IMG/VR virus record: IMGVR_UViG_3300020172_002336
Coordinates: 1-62,525 of that record
From: a virus
DNA length: 62,525 nt
Reading direction: 5' to 3' (one strand)
Numbering within the stretch: the first letter of the stretch is position 1; each line of letters begins with the position of its first letter. The notes under the pieces are model-generated. The model ran no database searches and was not told where the DNA came from. It was given only the letters and a program-made list of their open reading frames with translations. The position numbers were made by a program, and so were the translations under genes. This document shows positions 23,229 to 33,635 of the stretch, piece by piece.

Positions 23229-23453
23229 CTAGAACGTCTTGTCGCCCCGGTTTTTCGACGCAGGACGGGCGCGCAGGTTCGATAGCGCGTTCGACCCGCC
23301 AGACTTAATCGACTTCTTATGGTCGATGTCGTGGCCCTTGGGCGGTTGCCCGTGAGCCTTGATCCACTTGCGACGGGCGGCCATGGCTTTCGCCGTGTCG
23401 TCCTTGTGAGCGCGAGCGTAGGCGTCGTATCGGTGGGGGCCAGTGCGGGGCAT
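23229..23453 (-). CDS. Small HNH-type nuclease-like protein (74 aa)
   Basis: GHDIDHKKSIKSGGSNALSN followed by LRARPASKNRGDKT matches the minimal HNH motif (D-H, then S/N-N-L-R, then N-R). The N-terminus is basic and helical. It starts in a palindrome-derived ribosome binding site (GAGGTAACTATG on the - strand). Functionally it could be a homing or packaging-associated nicking enzyme. Confidence 0.7.
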   Translation of the reverse strand: MPRTGPHRYDAYARAHKDDTAKAMAARRKWIKAHGQPPKGHDIDHKKSIKSGGSNALSNLRARPASKNRGDKTF

Positions 23454-23460
23454 AGTTACC

Positions 23461-26400
23461 TCAGCGGGTAATGGGGACGTTGTAGTAGTCGGTCGCTGCG
23501 CGCAGATGACGATCGCGCTTCGAGAAGTTCATACCATCCGCGCGGTCTGTGCTCAACTTCTCAAGATCCCGACGACGCTTCTGGTCCATCAGGTCGCCCA
23601 GTTTGATCTTCGCGTTGTCAGGCTGGTCGCTGTTCCACTTGGTGATCTCGCGCCACATGGCCGTCTTCTCGTCCGGCGAGGCGTTGATCCAGTCGTTAGA
23701 CAGCTTCTCCCGTGCCGCCTTGAACTGGCGCTGGTCGCCCTTGATGGCGAACGTCTTCTCGTTGCGCTCAGCGACGTCTCCGGGTGTAAAGCCCGCCGCC
23801 TTGATGATCGCGTCACCCATGCTGACAGGCTCCATCTGCTGGCGGCCAGAGGGACTTTTTCTACCTTCCGTGTGCCACTGGTACGCCTGCACGCTGTCGG
23901 CCCAGATTTTGAGCGGCAGGAGCAGCCGGCTCGCTTCCACGACGTCACCCTTAGCCAGCGCCTGAAAGCCCTGCACACCGTCAAACAACAGCGCGGTGGG
24001 AGCGCCCGCGAGGTTCTTCGCCAGCCACGCCCACAGGTCGTCAGACTTCATGCTCTTGGGATCCTGCCCCGAGGTCAGAAGACTGTTGAAGCTGACGCGC
24101 GAGGCGAGGTCGATGCCAGCCCACCGAGCGACACCGCGAGAGAAGATCTGACCGCCCTCGACGCCGAAGACGTTGGCCGCGCCAGCGCGGACGCCCTGCT
24201 CGAAGTCTTCGTACGTCTTGTCGGTAATGCCCAGCAGCCCGGCAGCCATGAGCCCGAGCCGGATCGGTTCCAGAGGCATGCCCAGCGCGCCTGCGGTCAC
24301 CATATGGGTGGCCATCAGGTAAGCGAACGTCTTCATGGCCTGCTTGTCGCCCCTGAACGAAGCGATCGCGGTCTTACCCAGCAGGTAATATGTGCCCTGC
24401 GCGTACTTCTTAAACTGCAGCGCCAAACGTCCAACAGGGTGATTGAAGATAGGCGGCGCGTTCCACGCTGCGTAATCCTTCATGGCGTCGTGGACCTGCT
24501 CGACGGCGTACTCCATCGCCTTGTCGTGGCTGGCACCCTTCTTACGCTCCATCTTATAGGCAGCCGTTGCCGTCACGGCACGGTTGACACTCTCGACGGC
24601 AGCCCCGACCTGACGCGCCATAAGGTCAGCACGGTCGATGGCACGGCCCGTGCGGGACGTGCTCATATCCGTGATGCGCGACAACTCCATGCCCGCGTCG
24701 CGGGACATGAGCCCGACATCGTGCAGGTGGTTGAACAGCTTGACCAGCCCATCACCATGCTCGGCGTCCTTCGCCACGCGCTGGGTGAGGGTCGACTGAT
24801 AGTCCGTAAGATCGGCGTTATGCCCGGACTTCCCTGCGCGATAAGTGTCCCGTAGACCGGCACCGACGATCGTCCTGCCGCCGATCAGATTGTACGCGCT
24901 TGACAGCGACTTGATGGTAGGCAGCATCCCGTGCCGTGCCGCCAACAGCGGCAGCGTGACCGTCCACGGCTCGGAACTGTTGATGACATGGAACGCCGGG
25001 CTCGCCAGCTTGTCGAGATACGACAACTGCAGGAGGCGGTTCGTGGCGCGATGGAACAACGTATCCACGTCCGTGTCGTTCATCGCGTGAGCGCGCTTGG
25101 TGAGTTCGTTCAACCGCTGACGACGTTCGGCCGGAAGGTACTCGTTGTTACCTGCGTGGGTCATGCGCTCGGTGTAGTCCGTCATCTTCTTGAGCGCAGC
25201 GTCCACCTCCGGGCGGTACCGCAGGCGCGCGAGATAGCCAGCCGTCGACGAGGCGTAGACGCCAGTGTTCTTGAGGATGTCGTCCGAGTACCCGAGTATG
25301 TTATTTCGCGGGAGACGGTGGCTCTGGGCACGCGTGCTGCCCATCGACGCGATACCAGCCTCACGAAGCTGCCGCACCAGTTCGTCCTGTGCGGTCTTAT
25401 CAAGCCTCTTGAACCCTTCCCGCTTCTGCAGGCCGTTCAGTAGGCGCTGCATCTGCAGCGGCATGAACGCGTCGTTCATCTGAGCCGGGTCGAGCTTCTT
25501 CACGTCGACGTGAGTGACGTCGCGCAGCCCCTTGTCGATCAGCCCTTGGCGGCTCTCCGCGGCGGCGCTGGCCTGCTCGTGGAACTCGACGTGCTTCGGC
25601 TCAATGGTCACCCGCCAGCGCGCCTCGGCGTTGGGCTCCTCCTTGATGCTGATCGGCTTCTTCTTACCTTCGGCATCGAGTCGGTAGTGGCTCTCGGTAA
25701 CCGGGTCGACGCCCACCTTGGAGACCTCAGTCGGGCGCAGGCCACGTTCAACGAGGGTCTTCTGCACGAAAGTCTTAGCAGCTTTCTCAGTCTTGAACTC
25801 GTAGGTGTTGCCCTTCGCGTCCGGCGCTTCCTCATCGTTGATGCGGCGAGCGCCAGCGGGCGCTTCCACTTCGTGCCGGGCCGTCACAACGAAGTCGCCG
25901 CGGCGCATGAAGGGCACGTAAGGTCCTTCGACGCGCGTCAGGGCGCCGGCCTTCTGGATGCTGGACAGCAGGCCGTCCTTGCCCAGCACGATCTTATCGG
26001 CGTCCGTGAGCTTCTTGTTGAAGATGCGCTGCGCCAGCGCCTCGGAGCCCCTGCCATCCGACGACGCCGCCTTGAGCGCGTTGCGGATCAGCCCCAGCGA
26101 CATCTGGTTCTGCGTCTCGCGGAAGTAAGCCGTCGCCTCGTGGAACAGGTCTTTCAGTTCCTGCGGCATCTTCTCGTAGCGAGCCGACAGGTCCTTATGA
26201 ATTTCCATCTGGTACCAGTTGCCGGGGCTATCCGTCTTGAACTGGTTGCTGACCACTTCGTCGGGATGCACACCGGCACGGCTGGCGTCGTGCGCCAACT
26301 CGGCAAAGTCCGTCCATTGCGATCGGCCGTTGGTACGCTGGTCGAACTTGCGCTGTGCTTGGCTCATGTTCTTGATGAGCGGCTCGGCCCTCTCACTGAG

Positions 26401-29400
26401 GATCTTGTTCTTCATCGTGGACATCTTGCCCATGGCCTCGGCCAACTGGCGGGCGGGACGGTCCGCTCCGAACAGGTGATCGGAGTTGTTGGTCATCTGC
26501 ACGACGCTAGCGAACTTATCGAGCACGCGCTGGCTGCGCAGCTTCCAGTCGATCTTCGCCGGGATGCGCGCTTCGAAATACTCACGTGGGCTCACGCGCA
26601 GGTTCGCGGAAGCGGCTGAAAGAGCGCGTATATCGTTTCGGATCTCGGCCGGTTTTTTAATGCTGCTGTCTATCGCCATTCCTTCGCCAACGGCACGCAT
26701 CGCCATTTCAAGGGAATTGAACTCGTGCATGCTCTTGAGGCCGAGCAGCTTGAACGTCATGTCAATGAGTTTATCCCACGCCGTGCGCGCGATACCCCAG
26801 CGGGTAACAACCGGCTTATCGAGGTTGACGCCACGCAGGATGTCTCGGAACTCTGGATTGGCTGCCGTCTCAGCTAGAAATTCGTGCTCGTTGTGGAAGC
26901 CGTATTCGCGGCGGAACTCCGGTATTTTTTCTAGGACATGATCCATCAACTTTCGCACGTCAGCGCGAAAACTCAGATCCAAATCAACCGCACGCGAAGT
27001 GATCTCATGGACGCCCTCATGGATCACAACCAATGGGTCGCGAGACCACCGCTTGGGTAGAATGATAATCCCGGGCTTGGCGGGATCGTTATTCCTGTAT
27101 TGAGCACCTCCAACATCCTCAAGGCCGTTCGCGTCCCACACGGCGTCAGGAACAATATGAACGATGCTGTCGCCGCCTTGGTCCAGCAGCTTACGTTTAA
27201 CAGCGGCGGCTAAGGCTTTATCCCCGGGGCCATCGCCCGGCGATCCCAACCCGTTTAGGTGTTCTTTAAGCGTGACTTTGGTTGAAGCCACGGTGCCAGC
27301 TTCAAGGTTTTTGCGCAGCGTGTCCATGTTCTGCCGCGTTTGGGCCGCTCGCTCAGAGGCCGTTAGGACCTTCGCGTTGCCCTCGTCGACGCGTTCTTTC
27401 ACGTCTACATCAGCGTCATCCTTGACTGCCAGATCGTCGAGCGCATCTCTCGCCGACACGACCTTTTCACCCGGCTTAATTTTGCGCGTAGCTGCAGTCT
27501 CCGCAGACGCGTCTTCGCCCTGCTCCGCGGCCAGCCTCTTAACCTCGGCCTCGATCTCGACTTTACCCTTGGGGGTAACGGTCTCCTTGGTGAGCGCATC
27601 GCGCCCTCCACGCATCTCGTGGTCGAGCGGCAGGAACTCAGTGAATGCTTCGTTGAGCCGACGCGCTTTCTCAGCGGGGTCCTTTTCGTTGAGGGCGCTC
27701 TTGACTTTCGCGTTGAATTTGTCGGCGTTGTAGAGGTACTTGCGCCACGGAGTGGTGTTGTTCGCCTCAGGCTGGTCGGTGCGGAACCCAGCCCGCGCGA
27801 TCTGGACGTGCTTCTGCGCAGCCACCACAAGCATGTTGTTGATACGATGTATGATGCTGCGTCGTGCGTCGCCGTCACCGCCGAGCGCCTTGCGCGCTTC
27901 GTCGGCGAGTTCCTTGTCACGCGGCTTATTGTTCTCGTCGGTCCACGTGTCGCGCGCCACCTCCTCGGCAGCAGTCTCGTTGTCGTCTTTCTGGATGTTG
28001 CGCTTTGTGCGCTTATTGTCAGCCTCATTCTCGCGATGCTGGGCGAGCGCATTGTCGACGTGGCGCTCCAGTCTCGCTTCGGGCGTCTCGGGAGGGAGTT
28101 CGGTGCGCTTGAACGTGCTCGGCTTACCAGACGCCTTCGCTTCGGCGCTCGCCTTAGCAGCGGCTTCGTCCTGCAACTTGGTGAGTTCGGCGAACGCCGC
28201 GGTTTCGCGCGCCATGTTCGTCTTGACGATAGTCGCTACCTTGCGCGCTGTCTCGTCGCTGCCTTCACCGGGTAGTTTAGCCTTGATGGCCGTGCGGACC
28301 TTGATGTCCTCGGCGGTTAGCGGGATCTTTTTACGAACAACCTTCGCGCCGGTCTTCGTCTCTCCCTCAACCTTCGGGGCGACCTTAGCCGTAAGCGTGC
28401 CAGCCTTCTTAGCTGCGCTCGCGGCTATCTTAGCTTTGACGTCTGAAACTTGCTTGACGGGCGCGGCGAGCGCGTCCGCGGCGGGTACTTCACCATGAAG
28501 GCTCTTGGGCGCGCGCTGCGTGTCCAGCTTGGTCGTCGGCGCGGTCTTTCCGGTCAGGGCTTCTCCAGCGGCAGTTATACGCGCGCTGCGATCCGCCACA
28601 CCTGCGTTCATCGTGTCAACGGCTTCACCGAGCGCCTTGACCGAACGCGCAAACTTCCCATTGGGATCGTTGATGCGCTTGTGGAAACCGGCAGCCCATG
28701 CCTCTGCGGCGTCGCGCCCCTGTGTTTCGGCGATAACATCGTACTTGGCGTTTACTTTGCGAGCGAACCCTGCGGCGAGCCTGCTCATACCAGCGACGCG
28801 CTCGTCGGAGTAAGGCTTGTTGACCGCGGCAGTCGTGGCTACTCCAGCGTTACCCTCGGGGGTAACGGGCACGGTGAGAGCAGCAGCGCTGGGCTGGTCG
28901 CCCGGCACGTTGGCCTTGGTCTCCACGGCCTCAGGCGACTTGATGACGTCGGCTACGCCAGCCGCAACGGCGCTTGGCTCGTCACCCGGCACGTTGACTT
29001 TGGTCTCGACCGGCGAGGGCGGCTTGGCAGCCTCAGTCGCCTCAGTGATCGGGGTGCGCACCAGCGGCGGTGTCTTGGCGACCTTGCGCTCAGTCTTGTA
29101 TCCGTTGGCCGTCCGCGTGAGTTCGCCGGACGTCCTCATGGCCGTGAGGATGCCCACGATCTCAGTCGGCGGTGGCGCGTCGTCACCGAGCAACACCTTG
29201 ACGGCGTCGTGGATCTCGGTTGCCCTCATGCGCTTGGTAGCGACAGTGTGGATCGCGTTGACCACTGCTTCGGACGGCCCAGCGGGCGGCGGCGTGGGTG
29301 TCGTCGCGGGCGGCGGCACGTTGGGGTCCGGCGCAGTCGCCGCGCCGGGCGGCTTGAGTGCGTCGGGTGAGCCAGTTGCGGCAGCGTCGATCTGCGTGTC

Positions 29401-30396
29401 GAGCGCAGTCGGTCCATCCGGGGTTAGCGCCGAAGTCTGTGCCGGGTCGGGCGCGACGCCGTCGACCGTCGCCTTCTGGGTCGCGTCTCGTGCCGTCTTC
29501 TCGTCCAGCCGCTTGGAAGCCCAGCCGCCAGCCGCGTCCCTAGCCTTGCCGAAGCCACCGCCAACGCCAGCCATGCCACCGGCAAACACACCGCCCTCCA
29601 GACCCGAGTTAGCCGCAGCACGAATAATCGGCACAGGGTCGTAGTCGACGCGCTTGCCGACGTTCATTTCGCCTTGTTGGTTGGAAACCTCCCGGCCCGC
29701 ACCTTCCAGCGCGCCGCCAAGTGCGCCTTCGCCCGTGCTGATACCAGCGCCCTTGATAACGCCGTGCTTCGCGCCCACGCCAATGGCGCGGCTAATGGGA
29801 ACGGCACCGGCAGCACCGCCAACGGCAGCGGGGACCATGCTGCCGGTGAGTATATCATCAACAAGCAGCTTGCGCGCGTACTCGACGGGGAGCCCGCGCT
29901 CCATGTATTCTGCGTACTTGGGAAAGTCCTTGAGAAGTTCTTCCTCGCTGGCCTTCTCGATACGTCCTTTCGTGTCGGAGATAAGAGAGCCAGCGCCAAG
30001 CGCGGCTCCGACGATGGGGGCTAGGGAGCCAGAAGCCACATAGGCAGCGACGGGTGCGGCAGAACTTGTCCCCTTCATCACTAAGCTGCTACCGAGGTTC
30101 TGGAATACGCTGCGTTGACCCGGCTCGGGGAAGAACGCCGCATCACGATCCTTGCGGCGTTCCTCTGGAATGTATGTGTCGATCTTGTCGCCGACATTGC
30201 GCGCCGTCTTGGCGATAGCTCCGACTATTCCATCGTCGCCGCCGACGGCTTCCCCGGCCACCTCGGCAGCGGGAGCGATGACACCACTGAATAGTCCGCT
30301 CCCAACAGCCAGCGCGGCGGATCCCGCCAAACTCCCACGGTCTACAGGCTTGTCGTCATCGGGACCGTAAAGTTGGCTGGGGATCAGAGCGGCCAT
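23461..30396 (-). CDS. Giant internal virion/ejection-type protein with Zn-peptidase-like motif (2311 aa)
   Basis: One 6.9-kb reading frame. Features: N-terminal 200 residues Gly/Ala-rich and hydrophobic, Pro/Thr-rich linkers at about 320-560, long charged coiled regions, an HEGVHE zinc-peptidase-like motif at 1126-1131, and a C-terminal helical region with HPVGRLALQFKKYAQGTYY that recalls the C-terminal domain of giant phage proteins annotated as PLxRFG. Proteins of this size in podoviruses are packed in the head and ejected into the host envelope. Three palindrome copies lie inside (24373, 27562, 28849). Confidence 0.75.
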   Translation of the reverse strand: MAALIPSQLYGPDDDKPVDRGSLAGSAALAVGSGLFSGVIAPAAEVAGEAVGGDDGIVGAIAKTARNVGDKIDTYIPEERRKDRDAAFFPEPGQRSVFQNLGSSLVMKGTSSAAPVAAYVASGSLAPIVGAALGAGSLISDTKGRIEKASEEELLKDFPKYAEYMERGLPVEYARKLLVDDILTGSMVPAAVGGAAGAVPISRAIGVGAKHGVIKGAGISTGEGALGGALEGAGREVSNQQGEMNVGKRVDYDPVPIIRAAANSGLEGGVFAGGMAGVGGGFGKARDAAGGWASKRLDEKTARDATQKATVDGVAPDPAQTSALTPDGPTALDTQIDAAATGSPDALKPPGAATAPDPNVPPPATTPTPPPAGPSEAVVNAIHTVATKRMRATEIHDAVKVLLGDDAPPPTEIVGILTAMRTSGELTRTANGYKTERKVAKTPPLVRTPITEATEAAKPPSPVETKVNVPGDEPSAVAAGVADVIKSPEAVETKANVPGDQPSAAALTVPVTPEGNAGVATTAAVNKPYSDERVAGMSRLAAGFARKVNAKYDVIAETQGRDAAEAWAAGFHKRINDPNGKFARSVKALGEAVDTMNAGVADRSARITAAGEALTGKTAPTTKLDTQRAPKSLHGEVPAADALAAPVKQVSDVKAKIAASAAKKAGTLTAKVAPKVEGETKTGAKVVRKKIPLTAEDIKVRTAIKAKLPGEGSDETARKVATIVKTNMARETAAFAELTKLQDEAAAKASAEAKASGKPSTFKRTELPPETPEARLERHVDNALAQHRENEADNKRTKRNIQKDDNETAAEEVARDTWTDENNKPRDKELADEARKALGGDGDARRSIIHRINNMLVVAAQKHVQIARAGFRTDQPEANNTTPWRKYLYNADKFNAKVKSALNEKDPAEKARRLNEAFTEFLPLDHEMRGGRDALTKETVTPKGKVEIEAEVKRLAAEQGEDASAETAATRKIKPGEKVVSARDALDDLAVKDDADVDVKERVDEGNAKVLTASERAAQTRQNMDTLRKNLEAGTVASTKVTLKEHLNGLGSPGDGPGDKALAAAVKRKLLDQGGDSIVHIVPDAVWDANGLEDVGGAQYRNNDPAKPGIIILPKRWSRDPLVVIHEGVHEITSRAVDLDLSFRADVRKLMDHVLEKIPEFRREYGFHNEHEFLAETAANPEFRDILRGVNLDKPVVTRWGIARTAWDKLIDMTFKLLGLKSMHEFNSLEMAMRAVGEGMAIDSSIKKPAEIRNDIRALSAASANLRVSPREYFEARIPAKIDWKLRSQRVLDKFASVVQMTNNSDHLFGADRPARQLAEAMGKMSTMKNKILSERAEPLIKNMSQAQRKFDQRTNGRSQWTDFAELAHDASRAGVHPDEVVSNQFKTDSPGNWYQMEIHKDLSARYEKMPQELKDLFHEATAYFRETQNQMSLGLIRNALKAASSDGRGSEALAQRIFNKKLTDADKIVLGKDGLLSSIQKAGALTRVEGPYVPFMRRGDFVVTARHEVEAPAGARRINDEEAPDAKGNTYEFKTEKAAKTFVQKTLVERGLRPTEVSKVGVDPVTESHYRLDAEGKKKPISIKEEPNAEARWRVTIEPKHVEFHEQASAAAESRQGLIDKGLRDVTHVDVKKLDPAQMNDAFMPLQMQRLLNGLQKREGFKRLDKTAQDELVRQLREAGIASMGSTRAQSHRLPRNNILGYSDDILKNTGVYASSTAGYLARLRYRPEVDAALKKMTDYTERMTHAGNNEYLPAERRQRLNELTKRAHAMNDTDVDTLFHRATNRLLQLSYLDKLASPAFHVINSSEPWTVTLPLLAARHGMLPTIKSLSSAYNLIGGRTIVGAGLRDTYRAGKSGHNADLTDYQSTLTQRVAKDAEHGDGLVKLFNHLHDVGLMSRDAGMELSRITDMSTSRTGRAIDRADLMARQVGAAVESVNRAVTATAAYKMERKKGASHDKAMEYAVEQVHDAMKDYAAWNAPPIFNHPVGRLALQFKKYAQGTYYLLGKTAIASFRGDKQAMKTFAYLMATHMVTAGALGMPLEPIRLGLMAAGLLGITDKTYEDFEQGVRAGAANVFGVEGGQIFSRGVARWAGIDLASRVSFNSLLTSGQDPKSMKSDDLWAWLAKNLAGAPTALLFDGVQGFQALAKGDVVEASRLLLPLKIWADSVQAYQWHTEGRKSPSGRQQMEPVSMGDAIIKAAGFTPGDVAERNEKTFAIKGDQRQFKAAREKLSNDWINASPDEKTAMWREITKWNSDQPDNAKIKLGDLMDQKRRRDLEKLSTDRADGMNFSKRDRHLRAATDYYNVPITR

Positions 30397-30416
30397 GGCG
30401 ATACTCTATACGAGTT

Positions 30417-33400
30417 TCACGGATTGTAATACCGATTAGGTTGTAGCGCGCGATTTCGTATCGCGTCCACTGCTCCGCTCGGTTCTCTCGCCTGCTGCTT
30501 GGCTTTCACCTTCTCGGACCAATTATCCACGCCCTTCAACACCCTGCCGGGGAATTGATTGATGGCCCCTTGAGCTCTGAAAAGGTCCATGGTGAAGCTA
30601 CCGTCCTCGACCTTTCCGGGGAGTTTACTGAGCGCATCACCCAGCGGTTTGACCGCGTCGCCCCATGTCCGTCCCGCAGGCTTGGTCTTCTCTTTAAGCA
30701 AATGGTCGCGGTACCGCTCAGTGATCCGGTTGATCTTGGTGTACGCGCCGGGGCGAATGTGGACCTCGACACTATCGTCGTTCTTGAGACGCACGACGAT
30801 GTTACCTGCGCGGTCACGGCCGACAGGCATGAACTGACGTTCCTTCTGTTCCGTGCCGGGCGTCGTCAACTCAGCGATCATGCGCGCCGTCATGGCCGGG
30901 GTCATGTTGCGGTTGCTGGTGAACAGGTTCGTAGCGAGTTCTTTCAGTTCCTCAGGCTTGGCGACTTCTTCGGGCGCGTTCCAAACCGACGGGCGCACGG
31001 TACCGTCCTTGGCTTTACTACCGCGTAGGGTCTCAGCGTGCACCGTGATTTCCGCAGGGAGTTCTTGAAGCTCACGCGTCGTCAGCGATCGGTCATAGAC
31101 GCGCTTCGCCTCGGCGGCACTAAGTGCCTGCTCGCGATTGAAGGCGTCGCGATGTTCTTTTTCGAACGACTTCTTACCAGTCTCCCACGCCTTGATCTGG
31201 TTATTGTACTCGCGCTCCATGCTCTGAACGCGGGCAAGTTCCTGCGGCCCGACCTTGTTCTTCGTATTGGCCGCGACCCACTTGCGGAAGCCCTCATCCT
31301 GCAGGACTTTCGAGTAAGGGTTACTCCCCTCAAACTTGGTGCCGACGAGCTTCGCACCGGGATGCGTTTCTTCGTATTTTGGCGGCTTGAACACGGGGGC
31401 GGATGTCCGCTTGCCGTCATGGACGAGTTCGTCCGGCACAGCCTCGTTATCCATGATGCTGTAGTACCGGCCGTCCTTACCCTTGAAGACCTGATAGCCA
31501 GCCTTGTTCTCGCCTTCGATTGTCTTGGCCCACGTTTCATGGCCGCGACCTTTAAAAAGCAGGCCAGAGTTCGGGTCGCGGGACGGCCAGTGGCCTGTCT
31601 CGTCAGGCTTCAAGCCAGCGGCTTTGGCGCTCTCGTAATCGTAATCCTTGCCGTCCGGGTCAAACTTCGCAGGCGCAGCGGGCTTACCCGCGGGGGTAAC
31701 AGGCTGCGGAGCGGAAGCTGGGGCGGACTTGTTAACCCGCAGGACGCTGTCAGGCGGCGGCCCGGACGACGTCGGCGCGGCGGCGGGGGTAGTCGCGGGC
31801 GTGTCGCCCGGCGTCGAGCCAGCCTGACGCGCGGTCGGCCGGTTGAGACGCATCGGGCTAGCAGGCGGCAACTGCGGACCGTCGCCGCCGCCCTCTTGGA
31901 CTTCGTCCGTCCCTTGCATGGCCGGGCTGACCGCGGCGGTCTGTACGTCGGGGTCCGGATCGCCGTCTGCAGTAGGTGCCTCGCTGACCTGTGCGGGCGA
32001 GGCGGGCTGGCTACCCTCCCCGCCCGGATTAGGGTTTGGAGGAGCAGTCCCTGTGGCCCGCTGTAGCTCGGAAAGGATGCCCGCGACGGGCGACACTGGG
32101 GCAGGCGCGGCCGGACCGCCCTTGCCGCCCATCTTCGCCTTCACGGCTTCGGTGCGGGCTTTGAGGTTCTCGATGCGCGCCTTGTCGAGTTCGGTCGGCT
32201 CTTTGGCCTTGTTCTTCCCAACCGAGTTGGCGCGCTGGTTCAGGATGTCCCAGAACAAGCTTTTGTTGCTCAAGCCGAGAGCGGCCTGCAGCAAGTTCTG
32301 CGGCGTGATCGTGTATTGGTCGACCGGCTTGCCGTCGTCACCGCGGATGATAGCCGTCTTGCCATCGGGCGAGATCACCATGTGGTTGCCGTCGGGGACC
32401 TGCGAGTAGGCGCGAGCCACGAGCCGTTTTGCGCCTTCGATGTCGCCAGCGGCGAGGGCTGCCTTGGCCTGCGTTCCGAACTCGCTCGACTTGACGGCCG
32501 AGTATTGGATGATTTCGAACGCGGCCTTGTTCGCCTTTTCCGTCTGGCCAGTCTGCACGAAGTGTTCGTAGACGAGGTTTAGACGACGTAGGGCGACGAT
32601 GCTGTCGCGCACGTTCGGATCCGCCGCGAGCAGCTTCTTATCAGGAGCCGTCTCGGCAGCGATCTTGTTGATTCCTTGCACGAGTTCTTCGGGGGCAGCG
32701 CCAGTCCCGTTAAGGAACGCCATGCGGCCACCAGCCGAGTGGGGATCCTCGGTACCGATGGCGTCGATCTTCGTGCCTTTGAGATGGAACGTGTCGTTGG
32801 CGTATTCCATCGCGCCGTTGATCGCCATCCGGATCATGTTGTCCGGATCGTCCTTGTCCAGCACAGGGTCGTACGCCTCGGTACGAGTCTGGTCGCGGAG
32901 CGCCTTGCGCTTGCCCTTCGTGCCGCCCGTCGAGTTACCTGCGGGGACAACGGCAGGCGCAGCTTCTGAGCGAGCCGGGACGGCACCGCGAGCTACGCTG
33001 GCCGGGGTGTCTCCAAAGGTCGGGACGCCTTCATAAGGCACGACGTTGGGATCACGTACGTCGAACCGTTCGATCGGCTCGACGGGCGTGGTTACAGCAG
33101 GGGCGGGCGGGGCGACAGGCGGTGCACCCGGAGCAACGGTCTGCACGTCAGCGGGCGGGGCCTCTATGGGCTCGACCGGAACGCTATACTGCGGCATCGG
33201 GGAATGGTCGGCCCCGAGTGCCCGCATGCGATCGACGACGCCACCTTCCTGATACCCCGGAACATTGTCTTCGGTTTCCGACGTTTCAGCCGCATACCTC
33301 GGCGGCTCGTCGAGGGTGCCAGTGTTCGGGTCGAGCGGCATCTGGTAAATAGTGCCGTCGCTCCTGCCACCGCCCGACGTGCCACCACCAATGCCAATGG

Positions 33401-33635
33401 CGTTACCGATACGCGCCAACATGCCGGGCGGCTTACCGAGCGGGGTCACACCGGGCGGGAGAGCGCCGTGCTTTTTCCTGTAGTTTTCGTCGATCACGGA
33501 TCCGCTAGGGGCACCGTTGCTGCCCTTGTTCCGAGCCATTTCTTCGTATGCGTTCGTGCGTCGGCGTTCGGTGTCGATGCGATTGATCGCGCCAAACGCA
33601 CCGATAGCTTCTTTGATTTCACGACCGAGCGACAT
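30417..33635 (-). CDS. Large internal virion protein (1072 aa)
   Basis: A long Ala/Pro/Lys-rich protein with low-complexity linkers (around 120-180 and 510-660) and a helical charged C-terminal part. Its start overlaps the stop of the upstream gene as TAATG. Together with its two large neighbours it resembles the set of three internal ejection proteins of podoviruses by position and size; no catalytic motif was found. Palindrome copies encode VTPAGK and VVPAGN. Confidence 0.65.
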   Translation of the reverse strand: MSLGREIKEAIGAFGAINRIDTERRRTNAYEEMARNKGSNGAPSGSVIDENYRKKHGALPPGVTPLGKPPGMLARIGNAIGIGGGTSGGGRSDGTIYQMPLDPNTGTLDEPPRYAAETSETEDNVPGYQEGGVVDRMRALGADHSPMPQYSVPVEPIEAPPADVQTVAPGAPPVAPPAPAVTTPVEPIERFDVRDPNVVPYEGVPTFGDTPASVARGAVPARSEAAPAVVPAGNSTGGTKGKRKALRDQTRTEAYDPVLDKDDPDNMIRMAINGAMEYANDTFHLKGTKIDAIGTEDPHSAGGRMAFLNGTGAAPEELVQGINKIAAETAPDKKLLAADPNVRDSIVALRRLNLVYEHFVQTGQTEKANKAAFEIIQYSAVKSSEFGTQAKAALAAGDIEGAKRLVARAYSQVPDGNHMVISPDGKTAIIRGDDGKPVDQYTITPQNLLQAALGLSNKSLFWDILNQRANSVGKNKAKEPTELDKARIENLKARTEAVKAKMGGKGGPAAPAPVSPVAGILSELQRATGTAPPNPNPGGEGSQPASPAQVSEAPTADGDPDPDVQTAAVSPAMQGTDEVQEGGGDGPQLPPASPMRLNRPTARQAGSTPGDTPATTPAAAPTSSGPPPDSVLRVNKSAPASAPQPVTPAGKPAAPAKFDPDGKDYDYESAKAAGLKPDETGHWPSRDPNSGLLFKGRGHETWAKTIEGENKAGYQVFKGKDGRYYSIMDNEAVPDELVHDGKRTSAPVFKPPKYEETHPGAKLVGTKFEGSNPYSKVLQDEGFRKWVAANTKNKVGPQELARVQSMEREYNNQIKAWETGKKSFEKEHRDAFNREQALSAAEAKRVYDRSLTTRELQELPAEITVHAETLRGSKAKDGTVRPSVWNAPEEVAKPEELKELATNLFTSNRNMTPAMTARMIAELTTPGTEQKERQFMPVGRDRAGNIVVRLKNDDSVEVHIRPGAYTKINRITERYRDHLLKEKTKPAGRTWGDAVKPLGDALSKLPGKVEDGSFTMDLFRAQGAINQFPGRVLKGVDNWSEKVKAKQQAREPSGAVDAIRNRALQPNRYYNP

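Noticed and set aside
23443-24855. 470-aa open frame on the + strand
   Set aside because: It is the shadow of the giant virion protein gene; composition (Arg/His/Leu-rich) is typical of antisense frames in GC-rich DNA.
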